DNA of 64,000 bases from NCBI GenBank assembly GCA_026545765.1, contig CM048840.1, forward strand, positions 53,568,580 through 53,632,579, given 5' to 3'. The notes under the pieces are model-generated. The model was not told where the DNA came from. It did no database searches and saw only the letters and a list, made by a program, of their open reading frames with translations. Position numbers and translations under genes: made by a program. Below are positions 33,194 to 45,550 of this stretch, in pieces (within the stretch, counting starts at the first letter, position 1; each line of letters opens with the position of its first letter). The stretch is from Plantago major (taxonomy: Eukaryota; Streptophyta; Magnoliopsida; Lamiales; Plantaginaceae).

Positions 33194-34262
33194 TGTAGAC
33201 ACACAAAATGTGTCGAATAAATTATTAAAATAATTAAATTAAATTTACCTCATTTAATTGGAATTTTACCAAATTTTATTCCAAAATAGTATAGTAATTT
33301 AATTGATTTTAATAAGCTCCATTTATGGTCTATCAAATTGTGCCACGTACAAAATATTGAGTATTTTCGATTACTTCACATTAAAAACGATGTGAATACT
33401 CGGGAATTCTAAAGTCGATCAAATGCCGTCATGTTAAAAGGATGATGTCAAAATGCACTCTTCTAATTAAATCATGACATGGAGAAGAAGATAATTCGAC
33501 CAATAGGATCGTGACATATCATAAATGTGATGCAATTATCAAGAAAAGGAAAAAGCTTAAACATAAGGATTTTAATCATTTCCTTTTTCCTCATCTATAT
33601 ATAGAGGTCATTCTCCACCACAATGAAGAGAGAAGAACACACTACAAGTGAAGAGCAAGAGCCCATAATTCCCTCATCCTCTCAAGATCTGCCTTTGAAG
33701 TTCCAAGAAGCATTCAAGAAGTTCATCCGGCAACTGAAGAAAAGTCTACGTCTGATCCAAGATGAAGTCCCTGCACACTTGGAGAAATGTTATTAAAAGA
33801 TCGACCGCTGGAAAGGAAGATCAAAATCCAAAGCCCTGAAGAAGCCCGAGCAAAGTTCTTGAAGTTCTTCATCAAACCCAAGCCAAAAGTGACGTTAGAT
33901 TCAAGATCAAGCTGAGAAGCACTTGAAGAAACGTTTTCCGAAGGTCAAACTTCCTCTACAGAAGATCAAAAGTCAAATTCCGCAACAATCTAGAAGCGTT
34001 CTTCGTGGAGTTCATCAGTTTCCCAAGAAGTTCGTTATTGTTTGCCCCAAACACTTCCAAGTTCGCTATTTGATTCGAGATCAAGCCAAGAAGCCCACGA
34101 ATCATCATTTCTTCGACCTTGAAGTTTTCAAGTCCTAGAACGAAGACTTGAAAGATCCAAGTTCGCCGCTTTAGAAGACTATAATAAGAAGATTGTAATA
34201 GAGAATTGTATCCGCATTCATCTAATCAATAAAATTTCATTTGTGCAATTTTATTTGCTACA
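33194..34262 (+). mobile_element. probable solo LTR
   Basis: Starts TGTAGACACACAAAATG after a PPT-like GAGGGGCAATT and may end ...TTGCTACA. A TATA-like TATATATAGAGG lies near 33596 and a polyadenylation-like CAATAAAATTTC near 34228, in the order expected in an LTR. The open frame at 33923-34138 looks like non-coding leader text. Exact right end and any duplication are unproven. Confidence 0.5.
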
Positions 34263-34820
34263 CTCCACTCTATCCTTGTAGCTAATTGACTCTAGTTTTA
34301 ATTCCTGCACAAGACAAATAAACAAAATCGTGGAACCAATTACTTTTGTTAAGAAAGGCAAAAACAACCAAAGAAAATATATTGAGTGTCTATAGAACCG
34401 TACAATGGTGTTGGACCTGGTTTTTAGTGAACACCTAGGTAAACACCAGGTTCTTGACATTTACACAAAGTAATTCAGACATATAGAAAATTAAGTTGTT
34501 GAAATTAAATTGCAATAAGTAAATAACACTTGTTTATAGTGGTATATGACAGTGGCGTATGATGTGCTCAAATTAGTACTCTTTAAAAAGTAAAAAGTAA
34601 CTAAAGTAGTGTTGTGTAACAAGAATTAACTATGAGATCATTCTCAAGGAGTTAACAAAGCAACCTAGCGTTTGTGAGTGCAAAAACGTAAGTGTCTGCG
34701 AAATATGATTGAGTTGTTGGTGATTTTTGCGAAGTAAACTAAATTAAACTAAGTGTGAAAAGACTTTTGGTAATTAATGATGGGAAACAATGAATACGGT
34801 AGCAATGCGGATAAATCGTA
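34263..34820 (-). mobile_element. mosaic of LTR scraps next to element C
   Basis: 34497-34555 repeats the part of the copia C LTR seen at 35040-35081 and 42051 onward (AAGTAAATAA...TATAGTGGTAT). From 34556, TGATGTGCTCAAATTAGTACT matches the edge of the gypsy B LTR, followed by diverged LTR text up to 34820. Element C seems to have inserted into this scrap. No genes. Confidence 0.4.
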
Positions 34821-35090
34821 TATTGGTCCACATAAACGGCAAAGTAAAAGACTAGGGGTGGGGGGGGGGGGTGTGAATAGTCTTTTCAAACTTTTGTCGA
34901 TTCACAGATTTCTCAGATATCATTTTGAGATATCTGGTACTTAGTTTTCAAAGAGCGGAAGACTTTATGATAAGTGCTTGTTGTGTGTAAGTGTCAGTTA
35001 GCTAAAACAATAATGTAAGCACAGATAGTAATAAGATAATTGAAACGTAATTGCAGTAAGTAAATAAGACATAGTTTATAGCAGTACAAG

Positions 35091-35480
35091 AAAACAGGGT
35101 ATCTGTGACGATGACATTGCAAAAAAAGTCGTCACTAATAGTGACAGATTACCTACGAAATACAAACAAATTTGTTACACGAATACAATTTATGACGTTA
35201 GCAACAATTTAACATCAAAATTACCCACAAACTCATTTTTTGTTACAAAATAGAGCAACTGTGACGATGGAATTCTAACAAAGTTTTATTCCGTTCCTAG
35301 CAGTGACAGATTACCTACAAAATACCAATAAATTTTTCCAATTATATTTCTTATATCAATAGCAACAAAATACCAACAAAATTTAGTACAAATTTAATTT
35401 TGGTAGCTGTTCCGTTATAATTTTGTTGCTTCGATTTGCAACCAGTTTCTTACTGCGTTGATATTTTGTAGGTACTATCA
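35091..35480. repeat. left subterminal repeats of the large CACTA element
   Basis: Imperfect repeats such as GTGACGATG and GTGACAGATTACCTAC (twice, about 35132 and 35304) and AATACCAA/CAACAAAAT. These are the probable binding zone for the element's own DNA-binding protein. No gene in this stretch. Confidence 0.6.
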
Positions 35481-36124
35481 GTTTTTTTCAATAATAACAA
35501 CATTCTCATAAACAAAAAATAACTAGCAACAACCTAGCAAGCAAGATAACAATGGCTACCAGCCTTTACATGAAACCCAACAATCACAAGATTGGAGAGG
35601 AGAATGAGAGAGTGAAGCCTACTGACTACCAACACAAAGCAAACCACCATATACAAGCAAGCTAACCAAAATAATAAAATTATAGTTTAATGAATGTCTC
35701 AAAAGTATAAGATAATCCAAAATTTGGTTTATTCAAGTAAAAAAAATTGTCAACTCCTCATTAGAAAATTGCAATCTCTAAATCAACTCGCGCCAACAAA
35801 TCTCCCAATCTAATCAATATATTGTGATAATGAAAGCAAGCAGCAAGCACCATACTGTCTTATCCACATCCTTTTGTCGACACCCGACACCATCTGCAAA
35901 CAAAATTAATAAGGTCAATTAGTAGTACATCGAGGGATAAGGCCACTCATGAAACTATGACTTTGCACTTCTCTAAAGCAAAGAAAAGGAAAAAACATGG
36001 TAAAATAAACAAAATTAAATAAAAAATTCAAAGAATTTATGCAAATAGGGATCTGAACAAGTAAATAGCAACTTCTAATTTATAAAATACCTGATATAAG
36101 AGAACTAAGTTCCCCTGACAAACA

Positions 36125-38968
36125 TCAATCATTATCAATCTCATCATCACTACTGTATTCATGGTCTTCCTCTTCCTCTTTATTTGTCTCTACATACTCT
36201 TTACTTAATACATCGTCTAATTCTTTTTCATGCTCATGATCTTCATCATCCACACAGTCATCAACGACCTGCCAAAGCTCTTCAGGATCCACTTCCTCTA
36301 AAGTAACATTGTTATCACACAGTACATCTACATCAACAAGACTTTCAAAAGTAATTTGCCCCAGAGTCGAAATCTTGTTCCTGTAAAGGATCATCAACCT
36401 TCTCCTCAACCTCTTATTCTTGGTCCAGCAAAGGCACACTAATTCTATTTCTAGCCTTGATTTTACACACTGCCGCCTAATCACCTCGATCCCTACAGTG
36501 GACTCCTTTGGGATAATTTGTGTAACTTACCTGGTAAGCTTGTGTAGCTAATACAAAGTGATCACTTGTCTCAACCTCGACTTCATGTTGACCTCAACAA
36601 GTTTAAAACGTGGGTGCACTAGTCTTGTCCCCCTCTGAGAAGTGTCAAACCATCGACACTTGAACACAACCACCTTGTTTCCAATATAATCCAACTCTAT
36701 TATCTCATCTACCAACCCATAATAGTCTGTGTTCTCATCTATACTTGAGCTTCCCAACACACAAATACCGTTATTCAATGTTGTTCTGTGTTTCGCATAG
36801 TCTGTGGTATGAAACTTGAACCCGTTGACAAAATACCCTTTGTATAACTTCATTGTACGAGATGGGGGGTATGTCAAGCGTCTAATTCTTGCAACAACTT
36901 CTGGGCTCAAGTCATTACTCGAGTCATTAACCTATAAAATATACCAATGTAATTATGCGTGCAATAAACATCATGACCAACTCATTAAGTATAAAACAAA
37001 GAATTCAAATACTTACATAGTTTTGAAACCATTTGGGAAAGTTCGCATCTCTTAGTTTGTCTAACTCATCATCAGGTATACTTGGATTATTTTCCTTCAT
37101 AGCTTCCAAGAATTTTCTGTCAATATATTAGAATTACTTAGTTAACAATAAAAAATACATAGAACTTAAAGTATATCGATGTGTTAAAAGATACTTACTC
37201 AACATAAGGAGAAAGTTCCCGACAATTCATCAAAACATAACGATCTGCAATAAAAATTCATCATCATTTAGTCTACGATGTTCAAGCGGAGGGCCCAGAG
37301 GTTGGCCGGGATATGTGAAAATTGAAAGAGATCCTTGCGAATCAACTGGTCCTCCATCATCATTACGCGGGATACGATTGAACCTTGTCTCTACTGTTGC
37401 CTCAAAGTACAAGGAGCAAATCTAGAGACTTCTTCATTCAAGTATGCATTAACAATGGAAGCCTCAACCTTGTTCTTGTCTTCTTTAGACCGCGCAAGAA
37501 TCTAAGCAAAAGTTGAGTTAGACAAAGTGAATAAATAAATAAATAAATAAATGAGAAAAGTATAGAAGTTCTTTCAATACCTCTCAAACAGATACATCCA
37601 TCTATATTGTACTAGTCCACCAACCTTCGCTTCATATGGTAAGTGAATGGGCAGATGCTCCATCGAGTCAAAGAACCCAGGAGGAGAGATCATTTCAAGA
37701 ATGCATAGTATCTCAACGATGTTAACCTCAAGCTGCTCCATATCTTTTTCTCGAATAATAGTGGAGAAAATATCCTTAAAAAACTGACTCAAGTCGGTTA
37801 AAGTTTCCCATATCGACTTTGGAAGAGCAGTAAATGCTATTGGGAGTAATCTTTGCATGTATACATGACAATCATGACTCTTCATCGCATAAAAATGGCC
37901 CTTCTCATTCGCACGCCCAGCTATTTTTGAGACATATCCATCTGGAAATTTGAAGCCAAAAGCACACACTTTCAATATGTTCCTTGGTTAAGGTATAAGG
38001 TGCTTTGGGCTTCCACGATTTTTTCTTCTCATCATAAACCTAATTCAACTCAGGTCGGTCATAATACTTCTCGACATCTTGTCCTGCTCTTGCATTGTCT
38101 TTAGATTTTTTTTTATATCCATGATTATATTAAAGATGTTCTCAAATACATTTTTCTCAATATGCATGACGTCCAAATTATGGCGAAAGATTAGTGTGTC
38201 AATAGGGAAGCTCCCAAAAAATGCTCTTTTTTACCCAATTATGCTCCTCGCCAAATCTATTTATCCTTTGTTTACCACTTTCTGTACCAAATGTGATGTC
38301 AGGGAGCATATGAACTTGCCTACATACTTCCTCACCAGATAACCGAGGAGGTGGTTTGTCATTAATCTTTATGCCCCTTCTAAAACGTCGAGTATCTCTC
38401 CTGTAACGATGATTCGCTGGCAAAAACTGGCGATGACAATCAAACCAAGTTGATTTTCTTCCATGTGTTAAGTAGAATGACTTTGTGCGTTTCATGCAAT
38501 AAGGACATGCAAGCTTCCCACATGCCGTAAGAAGGAAAATCACTTACCGTCCACAACAGACTAGCCTTCATCTGATAATTTTCCTTTTTACTCATGTCAT
38601 AAGTTTGAAACCCCTCTGCCCACAACATTTTCAACTCGTCAATGAGTGGGCGCAAAAAGACCCAAAGGCCCAGGAATAACTAGGCTCAAGAACATATAAG
38701 GCTTTTGCATGCACATTCCAGGTGGCAAATTATAAACTGTTACTATGACCGGCCAACAAGAGTATACTATACCAAAGTTGTTGAATGGAGTGAATCCATC
38801 CGTACATAAACTAATACGGACATTGCGTGGTTCAGCAACAAATGAAGGGTTACATTTATCGAAATTCTTCCATGCCTCACCATGTGCAGGATGTCCCATA
38901 GTCCCTTCTTGAGTATGTTGCTTGCCTTTTGAAATGTTCAAAGTTTGCCTTATTATGATATGCACCAA
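36125..38968 (-). pseudogene. tnp2-type CACTA transposase, truncated and broken
   Basis: From 38968 downward: GTMGHPAHGEAWKNFD, RISLCTDGFTPFNNFG and VYNLPPGMCMQKPYMFL, the core of the plant transposase family tnp2; then CPYCMKRTKSFYL and RRDTRRFRRGIKINDKPPP; then (37975-37574) MKSHDCHVYMQRLLP and PLPYEAKVGGLVQYRWMYLFERY-type text of the DUF4218 region; then (36910-36548) the DUF4216-like FKCRWFDTSQRGTRL; and an acidic C-terminal tail (36484-36125). This enzyme would cut and join CACTA ends. The N-terminal transposase-associated region is missing, and several stops and frame changes lie between blocks, some of which may be introns. Confidence 0.85.
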
Positions 38969-39053
38969 GGATGTCTGTGTTTATCATTAATCTGCATATT
39001 TATACTGTTGGTTTGAATTTCATAGATATAAATATCCCATTCGTTTGTGCAGA

Positions 39054-41171
39054 ATGGCTAGAAAAGTCAAGAGGAGAATTACAGGTGAAAACAGTTCTCG
39101 CAAACGAAACGGGGCAAGGCCAACTGTGGAGGATTCATCTTCACCTATTCGTGAATCAGACGAGCAAAATTATGAGCCTCAAGTGAGTGATGATGATGCC
39201 TCTCATTACGAGGGCAGTGGTACTCGTGCCACTAGTCGTGTTGCATCATCAAGACGTAATGAGCCCTTAGATTCCGAAGATGATGGGGAATTTGGGGAGC
39301 AGCCCAAGACACGGGGGCCAAATCGTGGAATGGATGTTCCTGAAGACATAGAAGACCGTCCTACAATTTTTACTATCGGTGGCAGGTTATTTACTTCATT
39401 TTTTGACATGTTAATTTTGCTTTCTTCCCATTCAGTTGTAAACTGATGGATTTCTTCTATATATACTTCAACAGGTTTCGTGATACACGTGTGACTTCTG
39501 ATATCTCAGTTACTATAAAGGCAAATTTTGAGGATGCGTGGGGGACATGGAGGTCAGTTGCTCAAAGCATGAGGGACCTATACTGGGATAAGTTCAAGGT
39601 AAATTATCCAAACATATCTTTTTGAGTAACAGTTTTGATCACAGGTATATAATATGTTATGTGCTTTGTTTGTCACCGATTTTCTAAGTACTAGTTCAAG
39701 CTTACTTGATGTTAGGAGATTCATGACTTGTACAGTACTAAATATTATGAATAAGATAACATATGTTTGTGTTTATTATGTCTATATATGTAGAAACATT
39801 TTAAATGTCCTGTGGGAGGAGAAAATCAGATATATGAAGCATGGTGCAAGACTTGCTCCGATCGGTTTAGAGACATACTCGGCTTGGCCAGAAAGAATGA
39901 AAAAAAGGTATAATGTGAGGTATTGGATAGACAAAAATCCGTATGGATGAATCGTAATGTATGGAATAAGTTATTTAAAGATGTTTGGTCTAAGCCTGAA
40001 TGGCAGAACAGGTCTGATTCTGGAACAAAGAATCATTTGAGTGGAAACAATAAGGCTTCGCCAACTTACACAGGTGGTTCCGTTCCAATGTTGGCACATA
40101 TATATAAAATGGTAAGTAATTTTGCAGTTCATTGATATTATTAGTTTTTGTTTATTTCATTTTACAAATGTTCTTATATTGTTATTGCATCATAATTTTG
40201 TAGAGGAAAGAGCTTAAACGTAATCCAACTGAGCTTGAGTTATTTGACCGAACACACAAGACAGATGGAGAATATGTATGCCCAAAGTTTAAAAAAGTGT
40301 GGGTAAGTAATTTTAATTTGCTGTAGTTTCTTTCTATTTCTTTCTGTTGTTGTTTTCCTATAACTATTAGTTTACATTGCTGGGCCAAAATATATTAGTT
40401 TGAAATTTAGGACTGAAAAAAGAAGTATTTTCATTTTTCAACCTGATAGAAAGAATTTGGACAGAATGGTCCTCATTTGATTTTTTATGGCATCCCTCTC
40501 TATCTCCTGGAAACATCTTTAGCCTTTACAATTGAGACTCTTGGTAGTTGAAACTTGTCCAGGGATTGCTTCTTTCATTTATTGTACTCTCTCGATGATT
40601 GAAACATTTGTATGATTCTATTTATTAACTGTATATCATTATACATGAGACATATGACAAGATTATAGAGGAAAAATATCCTGATCCAGAATCGTGTCCA
40701 AATTTTGACATCACGGTGTGGAACGATGCAAGGGAAGGAGCTTACAAGAAGAGACCACACAGATTTGGATCCACACGACGTGCCTTTAGTATGCTCACCG
40801 ATTGACGAGCTGAATTCATAGATGTGGAAGGAAGAAGTTTAGACCAAGGATCCTTGGGGAATATGATTAAAGTGATGATTGACGAGTGCACAAAGGAGGT
40901 GGTTAACAATTTGAAGACCATTCTGCCAGATATGGTGTGCGAGGTATTGGAACATCTCCGGCAAAATAATGTGGAAGATGAACAAGATAGAAGTTCTTAC
41001 GAGTCCTATGACAGTTATGAAGATGATTCGGAGATAAATATGGAGAATTCGAGAAGGCATCGCATTTATGCAAAGAAGCATGTAAAAAATCATCCATCTG
41101 GCAAAATAAGTAGCAATGGTGATCAACATGAGAGGTCTCAGGAGCATAAGAAGGTCCGTAAGCAAAAATAG
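39054..41171 (+). pseudogene. Transposase_24 (Ptta/En-Spm, TNPA-like) gene
   Basis: Likely exons: 39054-39385, 39475-39598, 39794-39907, a fourth starting near 39912-39924 and ending 40111, 40204-40302, and a last one from about 40650 to 41171. Junctions are GT-AG. Encoded motifs: TIKANFEDAWGTWRS, CKTCSDRFRDILGLARKN, ASPTYTGGSVPMLAHIYKM, PTELELFDRTHKTDGEYV and ITVWNDAREGAYKKRPHRFG, the order seen in plant transposases of the Ptta/En-Spm family. The N-terminus is basic then acidic. These proteins bind the subterminal repeats. One in-frame TGA at 40803-40805 cuts the last exon, whose frame stays open after it to 41171. A first non-coding exon may end at the CAG just before the ATG. Confidence 0.8.
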
Positions 41172-41384
41172 TTGGTGTCGTTGGTGAGGGATGATCTTGG
41201 TTATAGTTATTATTTGAATAGTTGGTTTGTCTTTTTGGTTTGGTTTTGATTTGGATTAGTACTGTGTTTACAACTTTAGTGGTGTTATGAACGAGTTTTT
41301 TGTTTCATAATTTTTATTATGAATGGAATAAAGTTTTTATGTTAAATTTATATATATTAAAAAATATAATTCGATGCCATTTTC

Positions 41385-42030
41385 GTTGTTGACATCCAAT
41401 TCTCTTCTAACAAACAATCGACAACATATTTATTCTAGAATTATTCAAGTTGCAACGGATTTGTGACGTCGTCATTCGTAGTTAATTTTCCAACACTATA
41501 ATTTGTCGCTAAGTTAGTTGCAACGTATTCGTATAATTGCAACAAAACACCAACGAAATTTTTGTAGTTAATTTTCCAACACTATATTTTGTCGCTAAGT
41601 TAGTTGCAACGTATTCGTATAATTGCAACAAAACACCAACAAAATTTTTGTAGTTAATTTTCCAACAATTTGTTTTGTTGCTAAGTTCGTTGGAGCGTAT
41701 CCATACAATTGTAACGAAATACTAACAAATTTTCCGTAGTTGATTTTCCAACAAATTTTTTTTTACTAAAATGTGTTGGTAAAATTGTGTCGAATTTCCA
41801 ACAACTAATTTTGTCTTTGAAAGTGAAAGTGTTACGTTGAATTTTTGCATCATTACCAACAAAATAACAACACTTTAGCAACGAAAAATGTTCGTCGCAA
41901 TGTTTACCAACAAAAATACTCTTCGTCGCAGTTGCTTAGCCACGCCACTTTCACAAACAAATTTGCAGGGACAAAATCTGTTGGTGATGGTCTTCTACAA
42001 CAAAATAGCAACAAAAATCAACGTCACTGA
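41385..42030. repeat. right subterminal repeats of the large CACTA element, with an 84-bp tandem array
   Basis: A unit of about 84 bp beginning GTAGTTAATTTTCCAACA occurs about three times in a row at 41477-41740 (a fourth, weaker one follows), each holding GTTGCAACGTATTCGTATAA-like text or its decayed form. Short CAACAAAA motifs continue to the end. No gene in this stretch. Confidence 0.75.
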
Positions 42031-43246
42031 AGCCCTTCTTTCTTGTAGTGGTATCTGAGGGTGGCGTAATCCCTCAACTAATCACTCGCCCTGTCACAGG
42101 ACTTGAATTCACTATGATAAAATGATGAGCTTCCTTACAAAATCCTATCTCTAGTCAAATCCCTTTAAAACACTAAGTTCCCGACTAAGTGTTCCCCCTG
42201 AGTTATTCCCAATAACTTTCTCAGCTATGTATTTCCTCTAATCAGTAACCTAGAGCTATTCCTCAGCTTCCCAAACTACGTACTTCCTATGCTCAGATAG
42301 GTTAGGACTTTAGTTTTCTCAACTAAATCCTTTCCTTAACATGCCTGTTGGTGTTTTTAAGGTTATGGTAGTTGTCACAGTAAGTTCAACTTTGTAATGT
42401 CTTTTAGTTACTTAGTTAGAACTTGGAGAAACAATCTTCCTTAATACTCTTTGCAAAGTATGAGAAGTTGTTCTTACTGACCCAAGGCTTGTTACTTGTT
42501 TAGGAAAATGAATTAATGATTAAGTTGCAAATTTGTTCTTGTGATTCAACTACTTCATAGTATTCAAGGCTTGTTGAAGATCAGGACACTTCGAACTTTG
42601 AGAGCTACTTAGTAACTGAGAGCTTGAGTCGCAACAGTAAGCTTGAGAGTTTGTAAGTAGGTTTGAAGGCTTGAAAGTTTAGTTTGTTGTGAGTTCTTGG
42701 TGTGTTTTCTAACATTTCTAAGTGGAGATATTTATAGTTGAGAATCCCCCCGTTTGAATAGTATACGTTAGGCACTATGGGATTCAAACTATTGATATCT
42801 GAAATAGTACTGCAGTGAGCTTTGTCTCTTTGTAGAGACTTTCCTCTTTTGTTCAGACATCTCTGTCTGCATAATTAATGCAGTGTACTATTTTGTCCTG
42901 TAGTCTCAACGAATAAGTGTAAGGTATCTGAGCCTTACAAAATCCTTTCTCAGTTTCCTTTATCTCCAGAAACCTGTTTTGAGTGAAACTTGTCGTTGAA
43001 CAACAATTGTTTCCTCAACGTATCTCAGGATAGGTATCTGACGAGACCTTCCTTCCTTTTCCTCAACAATCTTGCGCAAACTTACATTCAAAAGACCTTA
43101 CATCCTATACAAGATTAACTAGACTAACATACTCAGTAAACTTACTCTTTTACAGTGTTCAAGTGAACTAAGAATACTAGCTACCTTTCTGAGCTAAGAT
43201 AAGTCATTAAGGTTGCTGATCAAAATCTAAACAGATATTCCTAACA

Positions 43247-43553
43247 ATTTCCACCTTTTTGATAAGTCAACTATGACTATCTTTACAAGGTTCCTATCAA
43301 GGTTGGATGAGGAAACAATCCAACACTTAAACAATTCTTATAATCTTTCAATTCATTCATTTAAGTGTAGAAAATAAACATCAATCAAATCAAAAGAAGT
43401 GATCTTTGCTGAAAAGTTATCTTTTATTGATAAATATCAGAGATAGTACATCAGAGATTACAAGTAAGATCAGGAAAGATAACTTTTACATAATCAAAAA
43501 AATAATTAGCTCAGTCAGCAATAGAATCACAGACAAAATACATAATTACTAGG
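43247..43553 (-). other. polypurine tract and spacer of element C
   Basis: The minus strand reads AAAAAGGTGGAAAT (43260-43247) next to the LTR. The spacer (AAAGATCACTTCTTTTGATT) matches the D spacer at 26750-26920. It ends at ACTAC (43554-43558), the left duplication of element B. No coding sequence. Confidence 0.75.
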
Positions 43554-44088
43554 ACTACTGATGCGCTCAAATTAATACTCAGAAAACAAGTAGAAAGCAG
43601 TTATTGTAGACAGACAATGCTAACGATAGAATCGTTCGCTAATGAACTAATTAAGCTACCAAGCAATTGAAAGCATACAGTCTCTTGTAAAAACAGTTTG
43701 ATTTACGTCTAATAACTAGAAACCAGAAAAGCAGATAAACGGTTTATTGATAGAGAGAGAAGAGAACACGGCAGTTATAATCGAGTAATGCTAATTCGCT
43801 CTAGGGAAATCGTTCATACTTGTCACACGGTCGGTGTACATAAATCAATCAATCCAATTCAACCAATCGTTGTTTGAGAGTTTTGAACTAGAGAAATCGT
43901 GGGTCGTCAATCCACGATCCTTAATCGAAAACGATTTTGAGAATCTAGAACTAGCTTATTGGATTAAAGGTTTTTATGAAGATTTTGAACTAGATGAACC
44001 TATATGAACCAATCCTAATCCTAGAAACGAATACGCAGAACCGTCACATAACTACCGTGTTCGGAGTGGTTTAGCTACTCATGGTAGA

Positions 44089-45550
44089 TGATGTGTCAAA
44101 TCAAAGTTCTAAATTTAGTTTAAGCCAAGAGTTAATCCTCAACACTACGAAAACATGTAGTGTAGTGGAGTTAACCCCGAGGTCGGTCTCGAAGGACTTA
44201 ACTAGGCTGAGTCTTGTTTACAAATAAAAGCAACAATATGAAAAGCAGTAAAAGTTGGTTTGCCTCGGCGGCGAGATAATAGACTAAAGCGAATAACTAC
44301 TTGCAACTACTAGAAACCGATTTGATAGTAATGAGATTGAAATATGAATGGGGAAAATTATGGAGTGGTAACGTCAACAAGCTAGCTAGCTAGCAAGATA
44401 CATGTGATTCACGGGATTGATTACGCAAGTTGTCACAGACTTGAATTCAAAAACGAATAGCACTAGTGGAGGCGTCAATTCCACTAGGCTACAATCAATC
44501 TAGCTAATCCTACTATTATTGTTTGCAACTAACTGTTAGATTGAAGCAAGACGGAAAATATTTGGGTGTATTGATTAAATGCTTAATCTAACAGTGATAT
44601 TGACGGATTGCGCATCAAACGTAATAGCAAGATATGCGATTAATCTAAAAAGCACAAGTAATCGAATCCCGATGCACTTCGAATAACATAAACCCTAGCT
44701 AGCAAGCATTGCATCAGTCACCACCCCATAATAGGGGTGTTTAGCTACTCATGATAAGCGAAAGCACAATCGTACTAGCAATAAACGTAATCTCAAGCAC
44801 AGAACAAAGATTCGAGAGAATTGATACAATTTTACCCTTCGTTGTCACAAACCCTAGGTAGAAATTGAAGAAAGGAAATGAATCGATGCAAAAGCTGGGT
44901 AGATAATCTCCCAATCAACGTCAATCTTCGAATTACAAGGGAAAACGGTTCAATTACCTCGAAATCCGGTAATTGCCTTGAAAACTAGGTCTAGCTCTAA
45001 GCAAAGTATTGTTCTTCACTATCGAATGAATATGAAAAGTGATTATGTCTTGTTCTAAGTAATAGAAAGGAGAAAAACTAGGTTTTGGCGAATTAGGAAA
45101 CAAATCGCGTAAAGAACGGCAAAAAAAAAATAAAAAATAAAACTGTTGTCGCCAGTTGGAAAACTGGCGTCGCTAGTTAACCAAAACCGGCGTTGCGATT
45201 TCTTTTCTGTGAAAACGAAAGTTGTTGGCGTCGCCTTGATTTAATCAAGGCGTCATGACTTTGGATTATTTATTTTGCCCTTCGACGCCTTTTTGACTCC
45301 AATTCTCGATATTTTGGCCTTCCCACTCCACTTCTAGCATCCATACGAGGCATTGGAACTACAAATCTTGTAGATGCATATAAAATACACCATTTGGCCT
45401 TCCATTATCGCGGTTTAGCCAAATATCTACAAAACACACAAAGAACGAAACAAGTAAAAATACTCTAGGAAAACTAAATAAAACTATACTCAAGGATGAC
45501 AAAAAGACGGTAAAAAAGACCAAATGAGACGGTATAAAACTGACTCATCA
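44089..45550 (-). repeat. 3' LTR of element A
   Basis: 1462 bp, matching 50591-52085 closely outside the palindrome zone (45140-45265), where fewer units remain (GTTGTCGCCAG, CTGGCGTCGCTAG, TTGGCGTCGCC). The minus strand beside it, CCAGTTTGGGGAGTTT, is the polypurine tract. Confidence 0.9.

Larger units (their letters stand above)
35082..42050. mobile_element. CACTA (En/Spm-type) element with two divergent gene remnants
   Basis: Left end CAGTACAAGAAAACAGGG and right end (reversed) CACTACAAGAAAGAAGGG are inverted repeats of CACTA type; the left has one changed base (CAG for CAC). Both flanks are one copia LTR, which proves insertion. Subterminal regions share short repeats around CAACAAAATACCAAC. 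It carries a tnp2-type transposase remnant on the minus strand and a Transposase_24-type gene on the plus strand, transcribed away from each other from about 39000. The 3-bp duplication is not clear because the target also reads TAGTGG. 6969 bp. Confidence 0.88.
34821..43246 (-). repeat. 3' LTR of element C, split by a CACTA element
   Basis: The two LTR pieces are 42051-43246 and 34821-35081, together about 1457 bp, close to the 1411 bp of D. The minus-strand start TGTTAGGAATATCTG (43246) and the opposite end GTGGACCAATA (34821) match D's LTR ends; the final G of the expected CCAACA-type end is changed. A long G-run at 34857-34870 sits where D has CCCCC or none. Confidence 0.85.

Noticed and set aside
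33923..34138. 71-codon open frame in the solo LTR
   Set aside because: It sits between TATA-like and polyadenylation-like signals of an LTR, has no domain, and the surrounding text has the same composition.
41477..41740. Regular direct repeats, considered as a CRISPR-like array
   Set aside because: The unit is a contiguous 84-bp tandem duplication without unique spacers, in the subterminal zone of a plant CACTA element.
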